Program-made: the position numbers and the translations under genes
The notes under the pieces: model-generated
Seen by the model: the letters and a program-made list of their open reading frames with translations, nothing else
Told to the model about the DNA's origin: nothing
Database searches by the model: none
In this document: positions 62,618 to 64,000 of the stretch, one piece after another
How the letters are laid out: the number at the start of each line of letters is the position of its first letter
How positions within the stretch are numbered: the stretch's first letter is position 1
Assembly (NCBI GenBank): GCA_947650365.1
Contig: CANTAL010000003.1
Span: 2,542,001-2,606,000 of the forward strand
Direction of reading: 5' to 3'
DNA: 64,000 nt
From: Chamaelirium japonicum
Lineage: Eukaryota > Streptophyta > Magnoliopsida > Liliales > Melanthiaceae

Positions 62618-63694
62618 TCAGGGATTTAATGTGCCATCGTCTAACTCATCAAAGTAGTCTGAACTGTCCAGGTACGATGTCTTCAGGGCATCGGTCTGTT
62701 TGTGGTAATCTTCAGGCCACTCATTGTTATCTTCATTCATATTTGTCTCTGCAGGTACCCCTGTACTTTTGTACTTATTCTTCTCATGTTTACTAGCACG
62801 GCAGTTTCTGGACCAGTGTCCTTCCTTTCCACATTCAAAACATATGTCCCTCTTATCTTCAGGTTTAGAGGGATTATTCTTTTCTGGATTCTGAGGAGCG
62901 ATCCACTTGTTTTTAAAGTGTGTGTCCTTCCTAGGACCATAATAATCATCTCTTCGAGGATGATTCTGATGTCCACCTCTTCCAGGGTGATTTCTACCTC
63001 TTCCAGGGTAGTTATTGCGCCCTCCTCTGCCGTGTCTTCCACCTCTCCTTCCTCTGCCTCTACCTCTACCTCTACCTTGGTAGAAATCATTGGTATTTGC
63101 TTCTGGCAATGCCAATGATCCAGTGGGTCTAGAATTATAATTCTTTACCAGTAGGGTATTATGTTCTTCAGCGATCAGGAGAACCTCTATGAGTTCCGAG
63201 TACTTCTGGTACTTCATCCCCCTGTATTGCTGTTGTAAAATAATGTTATTTGGGTGGAAGGTAGAGAGTGTTTTATCGATCATCTCATCATCATCTATTT
63301 TTTCCTCACAAAGCTTCAGCTTGCTGACGATGTTGAGTAACTTCGAGTTGAACTCAGCCACAGTCTTGAAGTCTTGGAACCTGAGGGTGATCCATTCGCT
63401 CTTTGCTGCTGGCAAAGTGATCATCTTCTGGTGATCGTAGCGTTCCTTGAGTGCCTTCCAGAGATCTGCTGGATCTACTATGTTCATATATTCATTCTTT
63501 AGATCTTCGTGTATGTGGTGCCTAAAGAAGATGAGGGATTTAGCTTTTTCATCCGGTTTCAATCCATTCTTCTCTTCTAGAGCTTTCTCTAAATTCTTCG
63601 CTTGTAGATGTAGCAAACTATCTACTCGCCAATTCAGAAAATTGCTTCCATTGACATTTAATGCATAGAAGTCTAATTTTGTAATGTTCGACAT
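62618..63694 (-). CDS. gag: Copia Gag (nucleocapsid) protein
   Basis: 358 residues, uninterrupted. The N-terminal two thirds has the copia-type gag (UBN2-like) pattern: NGSNFLNWRVDSLLHLQAKN near residue 15, DLWKALKERYDHQK, and a helical region to about residue 190. Then comes an RGRGRG / RGGRHGRGG arginine-glycine tract at about 205-245, which fits RNA binding, and one CCHC zinc knuckle at C285, C288, H293, C298 (CFECGKEGHWSRNC). The C-terminal tail is acidic. Gag forms the particle that packages the RNA. The start at 63,694 is supported by the NH2-terminal pattern and by an AG just before it. Copy 1 has lost gag. This is the best preserved gene in the window. Confidence 0.9.
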   Translation of the reverse strand: MSNITKLDFYALNVNGSNFLNWRVDSLLHLQAKNLEKALEEKNGLKPDEKAKSLIFFRHHIHEDLKNEYMNIVDPADLWKALKERYDHQKMITLPAAKSEWITLRFQDFKTVAEFNSKLLNIVSKLKLCEEKIDDDEMIDKTLSTFHPNNIILQQQYRGMKYQKYSELIEVLLIAEEHNTLLVKNYNSRPTGSLALPEANTNDFYQGRGRGRGRGRRGGRHGRGGRNNYPGRGRNHPGRGGHQNHPRRDDYYGPRKDTHFKNKWIAPQNPEKNNPSKPEDKRDICFECGKEGHWSRNCRASKHEKNKYKSTGVPAETNMNEDNNEWPEDYHKQTDALKTSYLDSSDYFDELDDGTLNP

Positions 63695-64000
63695 CTGAAG
63701 ATTTAATGAATATTTACATTAATTACTATGATCACCATATTCATCATATGAGTATGTAGAGACATATTATAGAAAACAATTTGACATATCATGTACAAAC
63801 CTATTAATACTGGGTATTAATAGGGTCCTTTTAAAAACCACTTGCCAAGGTAGAGCGGGTTCTATGGAACCGTCATGCGCCTTGCCAAGCTTTTCTAAAA
63901 GGTGTTAATTGCCTAAGTGCAACTAATGAAGAAAATGACATCTTATGTACATGGAACAGATAAGAGATACAAGATATAAGTACAGTGTAAAGTCTGTTAC
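63695..64000 (-). promoter_or_regulatory. Copia 5' leader, incomplete at the window edge
   Basis: At least 306 bp upstream of gag in element sense. It has direct repeats of CTTGGCAAG around 63,842-63,893 with a small palindrome GGTTCTATGGAACC between them. It ends AAATCTTCAG directly before the gag ATG, which resembles a 3' splice site. Short inverted AATACTGGGTATTAATAG-type words lie near 63,806. The primer site and LTR are not in the window. Confidence 0.5.

Noticed and set aside
63806..63893. tRNA-like or structured RNA gene in the copia leader
   Set aside because: Repeated CTTGGCAAG words and a short palindrome are visible, but no cloverleaf or conserved A/B boxes can be laid out.

Overview
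The window looks like repeat-dominated nuclear DNA of a flowering plant; I cannot name the species. The evidence is a Ty1/copia retrotransposon with plant-type gag and pol, a plant-type non-autonomous Helitron, a hAT-type MITE and LTR-like repeats. I see no host gene, rRNA, tRNA gene or CRISPR array with confidence. Most of the sequence is A+T-rich low-complexity DNA that belongs to repeat units and makes no protein.

Layout. About 1-8.9 kb holds fragments of one LTR-like repeat family ('family 1': a 168-bp LTR-like core, a primer-binding site and a GA-rich leader), first clustered and partly folded back, then as reverse-orientation units about 2.6 kb apart. At 7.8-8.45 kb sits a broken piece of a copia family ('family 2', 153-bp LTR). 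Around 8.5-11.8 kb the units switch orientation head to head. From 11.5 to 27.7 kb units run forward, mostly about 2.4-2.7 kb apart. At 27.7-30.57 kb is a 5'-truncated family 2 copia element on the minus strand. At 30.57-33.3 kb is a jumble of family 1 pieces, and at 34.1-40.7 kb a regular forward array of family 1 units every 1.1-1.5 kb. From 40.95 kb the beginning of the window is repeated almost unchanged to about 52.04 kb, interrupted by a 3.56-kb GC-richer insertion at 43,338-46,898 with Helitron structure. After a second head-to-head inversion (52-56 kb), a second copy of the 24.4-30.57 kb block follows (54.5-61.1 kb) and continues into the rest of the copia element, with integrase, protease and gag up to 63.7 kb. 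Its 5' LTR lies beyond the window.

How the parts relate. The block order A-B-A'-B' suggests one large tandem segmental duplication with later insertions and losses. The copia element was in place before block B was copied, because both copies share its flanks. Each copia copy has different in-frame stops, so both are decayed. Family 1 encodes nothing, yet its LTR-like core is followed by the same primer-binding site as the copia family. That site fits the anticodon arm of tRNA-Ile(IAU) with C opposite inosine-34, so copia could have mobilised family 1 in trans. The Helitron is unusually well supported because the duplicate copy preserves its empty target site.
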